DNA of 64,000 nucleotides, taken from Candidatus Scybalocola faecigallinarum (GTDB lineage Bacteria; Bacillota; Clostridia; Lachnospirales; Lachnospiraceae). The notes beneath the pieces are model-generated. The model was given only the letters and a program-made list of their open reading frames with translations. It was not told the origin of the DNA and did not search any database. Below, in pieces: positions 52,655-61,639 of this stretch (position 1 is the first letter of the stretch; every line of letters starts with the position of its first letter). Both the position numbers and the translations under genes were made by a program. The DNA lies in contig DVIT01000028.1 of NCBI GenBank assembly GCA_018711005.1, positions 1 through 64,000 on the forward strand. The letters run 5' to 3'.

Positions 52655-54115
52655 TTACTGGGTAACCGCATCGATTACTGTCTGTACTTCCTGGATAGAG
52701 CTGTTGGCCAGTGTATTGATCTGTTCTGCATAATCGTCAATGTTCAGATCGCCATGGACGCAGGCGTCGATTACCTGAGCCATTGTAGCATTATCAGCAT
52801 CTGCGGTGCTGATACCTGTCGGTGCTTCCCAGCGGGCATTTGTGTATCCCGGTGTGTATTTGAAGGCTTCAACGACAGCGTTGCCTTCCATGTTTTCATA
52901 AACTTCCTTAACGCCGGCCATTTCATAATCTGTAAAGTAGCGTGTCATGATTTCTTCATCCTGGTTTGCAGGAAGGCTGTTCCATGTCAGCTCCGGATCA
53001 GCATCTAACAGATCCATTCTTGCCATAATACCTTCTTTGCTGAAGGAGATGAATTTAAGGAAATCATAAGCTTCCTGAGGATGCTCTGTTGTTTTGGAAA
53101 TAAAAGCATAGTCCGGGATAATACCTGTCTTGCCGTCAGGAAGGCCGACAAATTCCACATTGGAAGCCATGTCTGAATAAACGCCTACATTGGATGTGGG
53201 GTCAAAGCACATAGCAACCTTTCCTGCAAGGAATGCATCCCAGTCGCTCTCTGTTCCAAAGTTGGCTTTCTGCTCATCGGTCAGAGAGTCAAAGCTGTAG
53301 CCGTTAGTATAAATGGACTGGCAGAACTTTATACCTTCAATAAATTCCGGAGAATTTAATGCTACTGCGCCGTCATTATAGGTAAACCATCCAAGCTCAG
53401 GATTTTTAATAAACGGATACCATTCAAAAATGTTTCCGCCGGCCTGCTTGATGGCAATAATGCCTTCACTTGGTGCAGACATATTTTCCAGCGCCTGCTG
53501 GAAATCATCCATTGTATAGCCGATGGATAATGGCTCCTGGTTTTTAGATTCAAACAGGTCTGTATTTACATATAAGCCCATAAGGTGCATACCGGTGGGG
53601 ATACCGTAAGTACCGGAGCCGTATTTTCCGGATTCAGACAAAACTGTGGGGATATTGGCCCAGTCCTCGTCATTTTCCACATAGGAGGTCACATCCAGCG
53701 CCCAGTCATTAGCAACGGCTGTGGGAAGGTCTGCAACAAAGCATACATCCGGCATCGTTCCGCCTGCAGCAGCTGTTGTCAGGGATTCAACCCACTTTGT
53801 CGTATCCATTTCTGTAGCGATCTCAATGTTAATGTTTGTATGGAGTTCTTCATATTTCGCAATGATCTGCCGTTCAATATTATTTTCTTCTTCTGTTCCA
53901 AGGCTCCAGGATGCAAATCTTAAAGTGATCTGTTCCCCGTCCCCGGCTGCCTCGCCGCCGGTGCTGTCAGAAGAAGCGCTGCTTTCTCCGGTTGTATCTG
54001 TACTTCCGGAACCTGCTGCGGAGCTGCCTTCTGTGTTGGAACCACCGCAACCTGCCAGCATGGATACCGCCATAACTGACGTCATAGTAACTGCTGCTAA
54101 TTTTTTGAATTTCAT
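52655..54115 (-). CDS. ABC sugar-binding lipoprotein
   Basis: The 486-residue protein has a lipoprotein signal peptide ending in the lipobox MLAGCGG (lipid-anchored C23), a Ser/Thr/Gly-rich spacer and a family 1 (MalE-like) binding domain: QITLRFASWSLGTEEENNIE, KWVESLTTAAAGGTMPDVCF, AFLAGKVAMCFDPTSNVGVY and AYDFLKFISFSKEG. It would deliver an oligosaccharide to one of the permease pairs. It is 16 nt after the GH94 gene. The second ATG is chosen because the first is only 3 nt from AGGAGG. Confidence 0.94.
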   Translation of the reverse strand: MKFKKLAAVTMTSVMAVSMLAGCGGSNTEGSSAAGSGSTDTTGESSASSDSTGGEAAGDGEQITLRFASWSLGTEEENNIERQIIAKYEELHTNINIEIATEMDTTKWVESLTTAAAGGTMPDVCFVADLPTAVANDWALDVTSYVENDEDWANIPTVLSESGKYGSGTYGIPTGMHLMGLYVNTDLFESKNQEPLSIGYTMDDFQQALENMSAPSEGIIAIKQAGGNIFEWYPFIKNPELGWFTYNDGAVALNSPEFIEGIKFCQSIYTNGYSFDSLTDEQKANFGTESDWDAFLAGKVAMCFDPTSNVGVYSDMASNVEFVGLPDGKTGIIPDYAFISKTTEHPQEAYDFLKFISFSKEGIMARMDLLDADPELTWNSLPANQDEEIMTRYFTDYEMAGVKEVYENMEGNAVVEAFKYTPGYTNARWEAPTGISTADADNATMAQVIDACVHGDLNIDDYAEQINTLANSSIQEVQTVIDAVTQ

Positions 54116-54131
54116 GATCATTTTCCTCCTG

Positions 54132-57100
54132 TTATTTTAAATATACATGGACGTTTCCGTCATTTTTCACTGCCTTAAGCCACTGTTCCTTTTCTACCCG
54201 CACGCCGCCTTTCCGATAGGGGTGGTCCATACGCTCAAAAGGAATCTCTTTATCTTCACATACCAGGCGTTCCACCCGGGCCCCATCCCCTTGAATGTGG
54301 AAGCACAGGCAGACGTTCTGATCAAAAATTTCATACTGAACCTGAAGTCCATCCAGCTTTTCAGGGATTACCGGATCGATCTCCAGCTCTGTCTTTTTAT
54401 CACGGATACCAAGGATATTTCCCAAAAGTCTGCCCATGAAGATCCCCGGTCCGCTGGAATAAATGCGCCATCCGCCTTTAACCGGCATTTCCCCGGTCTT
54501 TAACAGGTCGAATTTTTCAGCATACTGGTAGCGGTCTGAAAAATCACCTTCCGAGCTGCTGAAATAAGCGTTGCTCTGACGGAGCTTGGCATTTTTAACA
54601 TAATCTTTAATATTTACAGGCACGATCTTCATCATGCTGTCAAAAGCTTCCCTGCCATCGCCCATAGCCGCCATAGCTTCAATATAACGAATATGTGCAT
54701 GGACATACTGAAGGCTGATCTCACGGCCTACATTAGCGGCCTGTTCGGCCCTCTGGAAATATTTGCTGACGCCTCCGGCATACCGGGCCGGACGGTCCAT
54801 CAGTCTTACACCGTCAGGGAAGGTCAGCTTTTCACGGATGAGAGCCACATTGGCCCGGGCCTGCTCCGGGTCAGCCATATGGCTGATAATGCTCCGTGTT
54901 AATGGAAGAAGCCGGTAATGGATGCCGGTCTTATCATCCAGAGGATGGAGCATGTAGGATAAGCTTCCATCATCGTTTAAATAAACAAATCCGGCAATAA
55001 CACCGTCTTTTACAAGGTATTTTTCAAATGCATCCTTAACGGCTGCTGCGATCACCTTCAGGTTATTGGCCATTAAAGCATCCTGGGTATCCTGGGAGCG
55101 TTCCAGCCCTTTTACAAGTCCCTCCAATGTCTGGTAGGCCAGTGCCTGGGTCCATGCGCTGACAAGGCGTTCTTTCATTTTCGGATCTGCCGGCTGAAGG
55201 GTATCGTCCCAGTCGCCTCCCGCGTAGGAGATCAGGGCCGTATCATCAACAAAGCGTCCGCCAACAGACTCCAGCGCCTTTTCCAAATGGCCGCGCACGG
55301 TCTGAGTTTCGCCCAGGGTGCCGTCCGGATACCGGTAAGGTACGCTGGCGCTAAAGATGGATGTATCTTTTGTATATTCCACATAATCCCCAAGACATTT
55401 CAGCGGCCAGAAAACCACATCTCCGTGGCAGTCGCCCGCCATCACCGGGTATGCATCAAACATGAACCACTGTGGCCATTCTCCGGTTTCGCCGTTTTGA
55501 TGGGCAAAAATTTCCAAAAGAGTTTCTCTGGCCAGCTCAAAATGGCCTGTGGCCAGCAGCAGCTCCATCGGCCCCTGGCACACATCTCTTGTGCCCCAGG
55601 CTGCGCCGTTGCACTGTTCAAGCCCTCTTGGTGTATAAAAATGAACAAAGGCATTATGAATGTACCAGTCGGATAAAACATTCAGCTTTTCAATGGCTGT
55701 TTTTTCTTTTTCCTGCGCCGGTGCATCCGGAGCAAAAGATAAATGCAGGCCCCGTTTAAACTGGTGATAAAAGCTCTGGTATTTTTCCAGTTCTTCTTTC
55801 AGTTCCAGGTCAAAGCCTTCTTTTCCATGAACCGCTTTACATTCATGGGAAGGATATTCCCCATCCAGAGTTCCCAGGATTTCCACCTTAAATTCGTTTC
55901 CGGAAAATGCCGCGCACAACAGGGTCCGGTCACGGCCTTTGCCGTCCTCATAAAAGATCCCGTCATCGCTTACCGACGCATCTTCAGGGAAGCGGATCAT
56001 ATAAGACAGGTTTGGATAAACCTTCCGTATGGAGGACGCTGATTCCGGGAAAATACGGACGCTGCTTTCAAAGCCGGAAATTTCCACAGGCGAGTCAAAC
56101 TCAAAGCCTTCCATAGACAGCTGGCTTGTAAGGATAAAGCTGTAGGAACGTCCCTTAAGGGAGTATGCCTGCAAGCTTACCTGTGGCTGATCTGCTGATG
56201 CCATAGCTGTGATCACAAGAATGTCATCGCCAAGCTTGTAGTACCATGTGGAAAAATTAAATCCTGCTGCCCAGGCGGCCGGCATGGCAAGCACCTGGTA
56301 AACATCGCCGTTTTTAACCCACAGCCGCTGTCCTGTATATTTTTGGAGATTTAAAAGTCCCCGGTTGGAACAAAGCAGCCGGTTGGCATCTGTATTTCCC
56401 ACAGAGATCTGGGCATGGAACAGACCATACATATAGTTGGTGGAAGTCATTAACCCGCGGCTCAGCTTCTTGTCATCTGCAAGTGTGGAAATAATGTTTC
56501 CGTGAGGCCGTTCTGTCAGCACCTCTTTTGCCTGAAGGACCACATGGGTATGTTCCGGTGTAAAAAATGAAAGCAGCCGGTCATCTTCCCATTCCTCCAG
56601 GATCCGCTCAGGAAACAGAGCCTTAAGCTCCTCCCCGGTCAGTTCCCCGGAAGAAAATGCGCCGCCAAAGCTTTTGCTTTTCTTCACAGGAACAATCGCT
56701 TCCTCGTTTTCTGCTTCTGCAAGGCCTTCATAGGCTGCCAGGATCTTGTCCTGATCTAATGCTTTTTCGGCGGCTGTTTCCAGATTTTCTTTAAACATGC
56801 CATAAAAAGCTGCGGTCTTTGGCCCATCCAGGATCATCCATTCTGTCCACAGCCCGATGTAGGCCAGCTCATACTGATATTTTTTTGCCGGCGCTTCATC
56901 GTACAGGGCCTTGATCTTTTGATCCTTTTTAACGGCTGTTCCAAAAAACTGCATCTCGTCGGTACAGTAACCGATCACCCGGCCCTGGACACACCCCTGC
57001 TGAAGGTAGGGGAATTTGCCGCCCTGGCTTTGATTCTGCCGTGAGCAGATGGTATAGCCATTAGGCCCTTCGTCTATAAAGTGATCCAAATACTGGCTCA

Positions 57101-57527
57101 TATAAAGCTCATTGGTGCGGATCGTATTTTTATCTGCAACCCCCGCATCCTGTCCGTAGATCAGCTGGACGCGCTGTCCGCTGCCAGACAGGGAAACTTT
57201 CCAGAACCACAGATTATCCCGGGCAAAAGTAAAGTAAACCGTATAATGGATTCCTTCTGCATCCCCCCTGAAAACCAGGCCATGGCTGGTTTTTGTAACC
57301 GTGCTTTCCGAACGGCACCCTAAAAGGGGATAAATGCCATCCTCCCCATCCTCATGGTGTACTTTCAGGAAAATATTATTGACCGAACCCTCAAATGGAT
57401 GGCCCATAAACTGGTTGACCATAAAATTGGCCACTGTAAATTCCCGAATATCGCCGTTTGGAAAGAACTCATACTTTGCATCCCCGCAGGTGAAGGTTAT
57501 GCATTCCGCCTGCTGTTCTAGTATCAT
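54132..57527 (-). CDS. GH94 glycoside phosphorylase, 1,2-beta-oligoglucan phosphorylase-like
   Basis: The 1,131-residue protein (ATG after AGGAGGAGC) has the GH94 order: an N-terminal beta-sandwich (TCGDAKYEFFPNGDIREFTV), a helical linker and a six-helix-hairpin barrel with AAWGTRDVCQGPMELLLATG and YAGGDWDDTLQPADPKM, where the DWDD at residues 772-775 holds the likely catalytic Asp. Phosphorylases of this family split beta-glucosides with phosphate to give glucose 1-phosphate. Its length and the AGGDWDDTLQ region are closer to the 1,100-residue 1,2-beta-oligoglucan (sophorose series) phosphorylases than to 800-residue cellobiose phosphorylases. Substrate is a family-level guess. It is first in the ABC operon and has two operators in front. 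Confidence 0.85.
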   Translation of the reverse strand: MILEQQAECITFTCGDAKYEFFPNGDIREFTVANFMVNQFMGHPFEGSVNNIFLKVHHEDGEDGIYPLLGCRSESTVTKTSHGLVFRGDAEGIHYTVYFTFARDNLWFWKVSLSGSGQRVQLIYGQDAGVADKNTIRTNELYMSQYLDHFIDEGPNGYTICSRQNQSQGGKFPYLQQGCVQGRVIGYCTDEMQFFGTAVKKDQKIKALYDEAPAKKYQYELAYIGLWTEWMILDGPKTAAFYGMFKENLETAAEKALDQDKILAAYEGLAEAENEEAIVPVKKSKSFGGAFSSGELTGEELKALFPERILEEWEDDRLLSFFTPEHTHVVLQAKEVLTERPHGNIISTLADDKKLSRGLMTSTNYMYGLFHAQISVGNTDANRLLCSNRGLLNLQKYTGQRLWVKNGDVYQVLAMPAAWAAGFNFSTWYYKLGDDILVITAMASADQPQVSLQAYSLKGRSYSFILTSQLSMEGFEFDSPVEISGFESSVRIFPESASSIRKVYPNLSYMIRFPEDASVSDDGIFYEDGKGRDRTLLCAAFSGNEFKVEILGTLDGEYPSHECKAVHGKEGFDLELKEELEKYQSFYHQFKRGLHLSFAPDAPAQEKEKTAIEKLNVLSDWYIHNAFVHFYTPRGLEQCNGAAWGTRDVCQGPMELLLATGHFELARETLLEIFAHQNGETGEWPQWFMFDAYPVMAGDCHGDVVFWPLKCLGDYVEYTKDTSIFSASVPYRYPDGTLGETQTVRGHLEKALESVGGRFVDDTALISYAGGDWDDTLQPADPKMKERLVSAWTQALAYQTLEGLVKGLERSQDTQDALMANNLKVIAAAVKDAFEKYLVKDGVIAGFVYLNDDGSLSYMLHPLDDKTGIHYRLLPLTRSIISHMADPEQARANVALIREKLTFPDGVRLMDRPARYAGGVSKYFQRAEQAANVGREISLQYVHAHIRYIEAMAAMGDGREAFDSMMKIVPVNIKDYVKNAKLRQSNAYFSSSEGDFSDRYQYAEKFDLLKTGEMPVKGGWRIYSSGPGIFMGRLLGNILGIRDKKTELEIDPVIPEKLDGLQVQYEIFDQNVCLCFHIQGDGARVERLVCEDKEIPFERMDHPYRKGGVRVEKEQWLKAVKNDGNVHVYLK

Positions 57528-57558
57528 TTTGCTCCTCCTGATTCGTTGATTAGTTTCC

Positions 57559-57572
57559 TTGAAACGTTTCAA
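57559..57572. promoter_or_regulatory. LacI-type operator 1
   Basis: TTGAAACGTTTCAA is a perfect 14-bp palindrome with the central CG typical of LacI-family operators. It lies just downstream of the likely -10 of the GH94 operon promoter, where binding would block transcription start. It is not a cre site, because the spacing of TGNAA to CG differs by one base. Confidence 0.8.
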
Positions 57573-57599
57573 TATCTTTTCCAAAAAAATACCGAACAA
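57571..57599 (-). promoter_or_regulatory. Likely promoter of the GH94-ABC operon
   Basis: On the minus strand TTGTTC, a 17-nt spacer and GATATT stand between the two operators. The hexamers are imperfect, but the position fits repression by a LacI-type protein. The -10 abuts operator 1. Confidence 0.45.
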
Positions 57600-57620
57600 C
57601 GTCGGTTATTTTGTCTTTTC

Positions 57621-57634
57621 TTGGAACGTTTCAA
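57621..57634. promoter_or_regulatory. LacI-type operator 2
   Basis: TTGGAACGTTTCAA matches operator 1 at 13 of 14 positions. The centres are 62 bp apart, close to six helical turns, so dimers on both sites would face the same side and could loop or bind together. It lies upstream of the GH94 promoter and nearer to the divergent oxidoreductase gene. Confidence 0.75.
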
Positions 57635-57926
57635 TGTTTTTGTTTATGTCTATATCCTACAACTACCACATGCGTTTGTCAATATAGCAAAAATAATTTT
57701 CCATATTATCTAATTTTATAAGCACTTTTTTATGCATTTCCACAACAAACCCGGTCCGACACCTGTAAAAATGCTGCTATTAAGACCGCTAAAATCCCAC
57801 CGGAGCTTTCGCCCAGGAAACCTCAGCATTTTTTATCACAAACCTACCAGCGAATGACTCGAAATCCCATGAAAAATCCTCTATGCTTTGAATCAGAAAA
57901 CTATATATGAGGAAAGGATAAAAATT
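57635..57926 (+). other. Rest of the divergent control region
   Basis: This AT-rich stretch leads to the plus-strand oxidoreductase gene. It must hold that gene's promoter; TTGTCA near 57688 and TATTAT near 57716 are candidates but the spacer is too long (22 nt). I see no other structure in it. Confidence 0.4.
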
Positions 57927-59066
57927 ATGTCAGATGCAGTATTAAACCAATTTACACCGCAAAAGAAAGAAAAACAGATCGATACATCCAAAAAACTGAA
58001 ATTCGGCATTATCGGCACCGGCTGGATCGCAGAATCCCATGTGGAAAGCCTGATGAAAATGCCGGATGTGATCATTGCCGCCGGAGCAGATATTATCCCC
58101 GGAAAAGCAAAAGAATTTTTCAGCCGCTATGGACTTAATGATGTGCGCTGCTATGAAAGCCATACAGAGCTTTTAGAAAAAGAAGAACTGGATGCTGTAT
58201 GTATTTGTACATATAACAAAACCCATGCCCAGTGCGCCATCGACGCTTTAAACGCCGGCGTTCATGTGCTTCTGGAAAAGCCGATGTGCGTTACCACAGA
58301 AGAAGCCCTTGCCATCATTGAGGCGGAAAAAGCCAGCAACTGCCTGCTTTCCATCGGCTTCCAGCCCCGTATGGATAAAAATATGCAGATGATCAAAAAA
58401 ATCGTGGATTCCGGCGAGCTTGGAAAGATTTATTATATCCAGACCGGCGGCGGACGCCGCAGAGGTATCCCCAACAGCACCTTTATTGAAGAAAAGACCG
58501 CCGGCATCGGCGCTTTAGGAGATATTGGCTGCTACTCCCTGGATATGGTGCTTAACGCCATCGGTTATCCAAAGCCTCTGACCGTTTCCGGATATAAATC
58601 CGCCTACTTTGGCACAAATCCCAAATACAATAACCCTGAGGACGCCGCCCGTTTTGATGTGGATGACTTTGCTGCTGCTTTCATCCGTCTGGAAGGGGAT
58701 ATTGTGCTGGATTTCCGTATTGCATGGGCTATGCACATTGACACTCCGGGGGATACGATCATCCTTGGTACTGAAGGCGCTTTACGCATCCCGTCCACAG
58801 AATGCTGGAACGGTTCCATTGGCGGCCCGTTAAAGATTTATAAAGATGTTGCCGGAAAACAGGTAGAATTTGAAATTCCGCCGGAAGCAGAGCCTGGCGA
58901 CGGATGGGGATTATTTGATATGAAGCTGCGCTCCTTTGCCGATGCGATCAAGGAAAATCTGGAGCCGCCGGTACCTTCCAGCCAGATCTTATATAATCAG
59001 GCGATCCTGGACGCTATTGTGCGTTCTGCAAAACTGGGTCACGAAGTGGAAGTAAACCTTCCCTGA
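57927..59066 (+). CDS. Gfo/Idh/MocA-family oxidoreductase (second copy)
   Basis: The 379-residue protein (ATG after AGGAAAGGATAAA) has the NAD-binding loop FGIIGTGWIAESHVESLMKM, the EKP motif in GVHVLLEKPMCVT, and GIGALGDIGCYSLDMVLNAI with the family D-x-G-x-Y/H motif. The active site Lys of EKP is present. It is only distantly like the oxidoreductase at 32782-33936. It is transcribed away from the GH94 operon and leads to the GH127 gene, so it may modify the sugar that this enzyme frees. A regulator could act on both sides through the shared operators. Confidence 0.92.
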   Translation: MSDAVLNQFTPQKKEKQIDTSKKLKFGIIGTGWIAESHVESLMKMPDVIIAAGADIIPGKAKEFFSRYGLNDVRCYESHTELLEKEELDAVCICTYNKTHAQCAIDALNAGVHVLLEKPMCVTTEEALAIIEAEKASNCLLSIGFQPRMDKNMQMIKKIVDSGELGKIYYIQTGGGRRRGIPNSTFIEEKTAGIGALGDIGCYSLDMVLNAIGYPKPLTVSGYKSAYFGTNPKYNNPEDAARFDVDDFAAAFIRLEGDIVLDFRIAWAMHIDTPGDTIILGTEGALRIPSTECWNGSIGGPLKIYKDVAGKQVEFEIPPEAEPGDGWGLFDMKLRSFADAIKENLEPPVPSSQILYNQAILDAIVRSAKLGHEVEVNLP

Positions 59067-59097
59067 CCCCAAACTTACAAAGGAGGTTTAAACGCAT

Positions 59098-61026
59098 ATG
59101 GATTTTATTTCATGGAAAGATATTGAATTTAAAGACGGCTTTTGGGGACTGCGCCAGGATGTGCTGGCCAATGCCACTGCCGACGCCATTTATAACCGCT
59201 TTGATGAAACCGGCCGCATCCGTGCCATGAACCTGAACTGGAAGGAAGGAGATCCTTGCCGTCCCCATGTGTTCTGGGATTCTGATGTGGCTAAGTGGAT
59301 GGAAGGCACAGCCTATCTTTTGTACCACCGTCCGGATCCGGAGCTTTCTGACAAGCTGGAAAAAATCATTGACGCCATCGAAAAGGGACAGACCGAGGAC
59401 GGCTATTTTAACTCTGCCATCATGACCCTTGTTCCTGAAAAACGTTTTAAAGACCGGACCAATCACGAGCTTTATACAGCCGGACATTTAATGGAAGCTG
59501 CCGTTGCCCACTATGAGGCCACCGGACAGGAACGTTTTCTCAAAATTATGGAGCATTTTGCCGACTGTATTGAAAAGGCTTTTGTTACAGAAAAAACCGC
59601 ATCCTTTAAAACACCGGGACACCAGGAGATCGAGCTGGCCCTGCTGCGCATGTACCATGCCACAAACAATCCCCGTTACCTGGAACTGAGTGCCCACTTT
59701 GTCCGCCAGCGCGGCCTGGATCCCAATGACCGGGTATTTTCCGTGCCTAACGGCACACCGCCGGCATATCCTCCCTGTGACAACCAGCTTTACTACAATG
59801 ATACCTATGCCCAGGATGATGCCCCTGCCCACCAGCTGGAAAAGGCCGGCGGCCACGCAGTAAGAGCTATGTACTTTTACACCGCCATGGCCGGGGTTGC
59901 CCTGGAAACCCACGACGAGGATTTATTTAACGCATGCCGCCGTCTTTGGAACGACAGCACAGGCCGGAAAATGTATGTAACAGGCGGCGTCAGCGCGGAA
60001 CGCTATGGCGAGGCCATTGGCACCGAATATGTCCTGCCCCTTGAGCTGTCCTACGCAGAAACCTGCGCCTCTGTGGCTATGGCTAATTTTTCCAAGGCTA
60101 TGTTTTGTCTTGAGCCGGACGGAAAATATATGGATATGATCGAGCTTGAAATGTACAACGGCGCCCTTGCCGGCCTGTCTCTGGATGGAAAGGGATTTTT
60201 CTACGACAATGCCCTTATGTGCCGTCCGAGAGTGACAGACTTCTTCAAAGGCATCCATGCAACGCCGCTGTATCCCCCTTATGAGCGCCAGGAACTTTTT
60301 GAATGCTCCTGCTGCCCGCCCAATATTTACCGCTTTATTGCCGCTATTGGCCAGTATTTTTACTCAACAGACGGCCACAGGCTCTTTGTCCACCAGTACG
60401 CAAACTCCTCAGCTTCTGTTGCATGGGGATCCGGCAAGATCACCCTGGAGCAAAAGACCGAGTATCCCTGGGACGGCGATATTGCCGTCACCCTTCACGG
60501 CAAGCAAAGCTTTCCGGGCGAAATCGCCCTGCGTATTCCCGGATGGTGTTCATCTGCAGATATACGGGTCAACCATCAGCCTGTACCTTACTCCATGAAA
60601 AACGGCTATGCCTATATCTGCCGCCGCTGGCAGGACAATGATCTGATCCAGCTGCATCTTGCCATGCCTGTAACAAAGCTTTTCTCCAATCCTAATGTTA
60701 CAGAAACCGCCGGAAAATGCGCTCTGCGCCGCGGCCCCATCATCTACTGCCTTGAGGGGATCGACCAGCCGGAATATGATATTTTTGACATGTGCCTGCC
60801 AGACAGCTATAATGACTTCTCACTGACGACGATGACCATTGCAGGCCAGAAGGTCACTGCCATTGGCGGAGTTGCCATGGTCAGCGACCCGGAAGCTTTT
60901 TCCGGTCCGCTGTATACCACCAGCCTTCCCCATCGCCGTCCGGCTCCAATGCGGGCTGTTCCTTATTATTGCTGGGCCAACCGGGGTGTCAATGACATGA
61001 CCGTATGGATACAGCACAACGGATAA
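59098..61026 (+). CDS. GH127 glycosidase (beta-L-arabinofuranosidase-like)
   Basis: The 642-residue protein matches the GH127 family (DUF1680): FWDSDVAKWMEGTAYLLYHR, QTEDGYFNSAIMTLVPEKRF, ELYTAGHLMEAAVAHYEATG and MYVTGGVSAERYGEAIGTEY. The zinc and catalytic set of the known beta-L-arabinofuranosidase is kept: E321 and C323 (YAETCASVA) and C405-C406 (ECSCCPPN), with one Cys acting as nucleophile. So it should release beta-L-arabinofuranose, or a related sugar in family members of other specificity. No signal peptide is present. Start ATG with AGGAGG 11 nt ahead; coupled to the oxidoreductase gene. Confidence 0.93.
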   Translation: MDFISWKDIEFKDGFWGLRQDVLANATADAIYNRFDETGRIRAMNLNWKEGDPCRPHVFWDSDVAKWMEGTAYLLYHRPDPELSDKLEKIIDAIEKGQTEDGYFNSAIMTLVPEKRFKDRTNHELYTAGHLMEAAVAHYEATGQERFLKIMEHFADCIEKAFVTEKTASFKTPGHQEIELALLRMYHATNNPRYLELSAHFVRQRGLDPNDRVFSVPNGTPPAYPPCDNQLYYNDTYAQDDAPAHQLEKAGGHAVRAMYFYTAMAGVALETHDEDLFNACRRLWNDSTGRKMYVTGGVSAERYGEAIGTEYVLPLELSYAETCASVAMANFSKAMFCLEPDGKYMDMIELEMYNGALAGLSLDGKGFFYDNALMCRPRVTDFFKGIHATPLYPPYERQELFECSCCPPNIYRFIAAIGQYFYSTDGHRLFVHQYANSSASVAWGSGKITLEQKTEYPWDGDIAVTLHGKQSFPGEIALRIPGWCSSADIRVNHQPVPYSMKNGYAYICRRWQDNDLIQLHLAMPVTKLFSNPNVTETAGKCALRRGPIIYCLEGIDQPEYDIFDMCLPDSYNDFSLTTMTIAGQKVTAIGGVAMVSDPEAFSGPLYTTSLPHRRPAPMRAVPYYCWANRGVNDMTVWIQHNG

Positions 61027-61038
61027 TCCATAAAACAA

Positions 61039-61067
61039 AGGGGACCTTCCATACGGAAAGTCCCCCT
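61039..61067. terminator. Bidirectional terminator between GH127 and DUF6465 genes
   Basis: GGGGACCTTCC and GGAAAGTCCCC (one mismatch) form a stem 13 nt after the GH127 stop. It is flanked by an A-rich 5' side and TTAAAAC on the 3' side, so it can serve these convergent genes. Confidence 0.7.
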
Positions 61068-61083
61068 TAAAACACGTATTTTT

Positions 61084-61545
61084 TTATTCCCAGGCAGCAA
61101 TGCTTCCTTTAATATCATTATTAATCACAAAGTATGCTTTATTTTCCTCAGTTTTTAAATAAACGACCAGGTCCTTAAGATCCTTCATAAGATTTCCCTG
61201 AGCCTTCCACTGATTTTTAATTCGGGCAATAATATCCTGCTGTTCTACCTGATGCTGGGCAAACTGGTAGAAAATGCTGATCTTAGCCGCGCCCTTGCTT
61301 TCCGAAGCTTCTGCTGCGGCGCATCTTTTAGCTGCCGGTGCTTCCGTTTTTGCTGCCGCACTGTCAGCTTTCACCTGAACCTCAGAAGCCTTGACATCCT
61401 GAGCTTTTACTGTTTTTTCCTCTGCCGTATTCCTTTTGGCAGGAACGTCATTTTCTGTCACTGCTACGCATGCCTCAGCGGTCTGCTTTTCTGCGGCACA
61501 TTCAGTCTGACGTTTCATCATTTTTTTCATCAAACGTTTCTTCAC
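61084..61545 (-). CDS. DUF6465 family protein
   Basis: The protein has 153 residues from a GTG start placed after GGAGG. The N-terminal 85 residues are a low-complexity Ala/Lys/Glu/Val tail (KQTAEACVAVTENDVPAKRN...). Residues 88-150 form the conserved domain: KISIFYQFAQHQVEQQDIIA, then LVVYLKTEENKAYFVINN. The domain is common in Lachnospiraceae as a short protein of unknown function; the ends suggest a small alpha/beta fold. The tail length is likely to vary between strains. It lies convergent to the GH127 gene and 94 nt after hisS. Confidence 0.82.
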   Translation of the reverse strand: MKKRLMKKMMKRQTECAAEKQTAEACVAVTENDVPAKRNTAEEKTVKAQDVKASEVQVKADSAAAKTEAPAAKRCAAAEASESKGAAKISIFYQFAQHQVEQQDIIARIKNQWKAQGNLMKDLKDLVVYLKTEENKAYFVINNDIKGSIAAWE

Positions 61546-61639
61546 GTAACAAACCTCCATTTCTTTCCGAGCTTCTAATTATAGCGTTTTTCACAGAAGT
61601 TGTCAAATGTGTATGAAACGCTCCATGATCCGCAGTTTT

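Noticed and set aside
57559-57634. CcpA cre sites
   Set aside because: The spacing between TG(N)AA and CG does not fit the cre consensus; a local LacI-type operator fits better.
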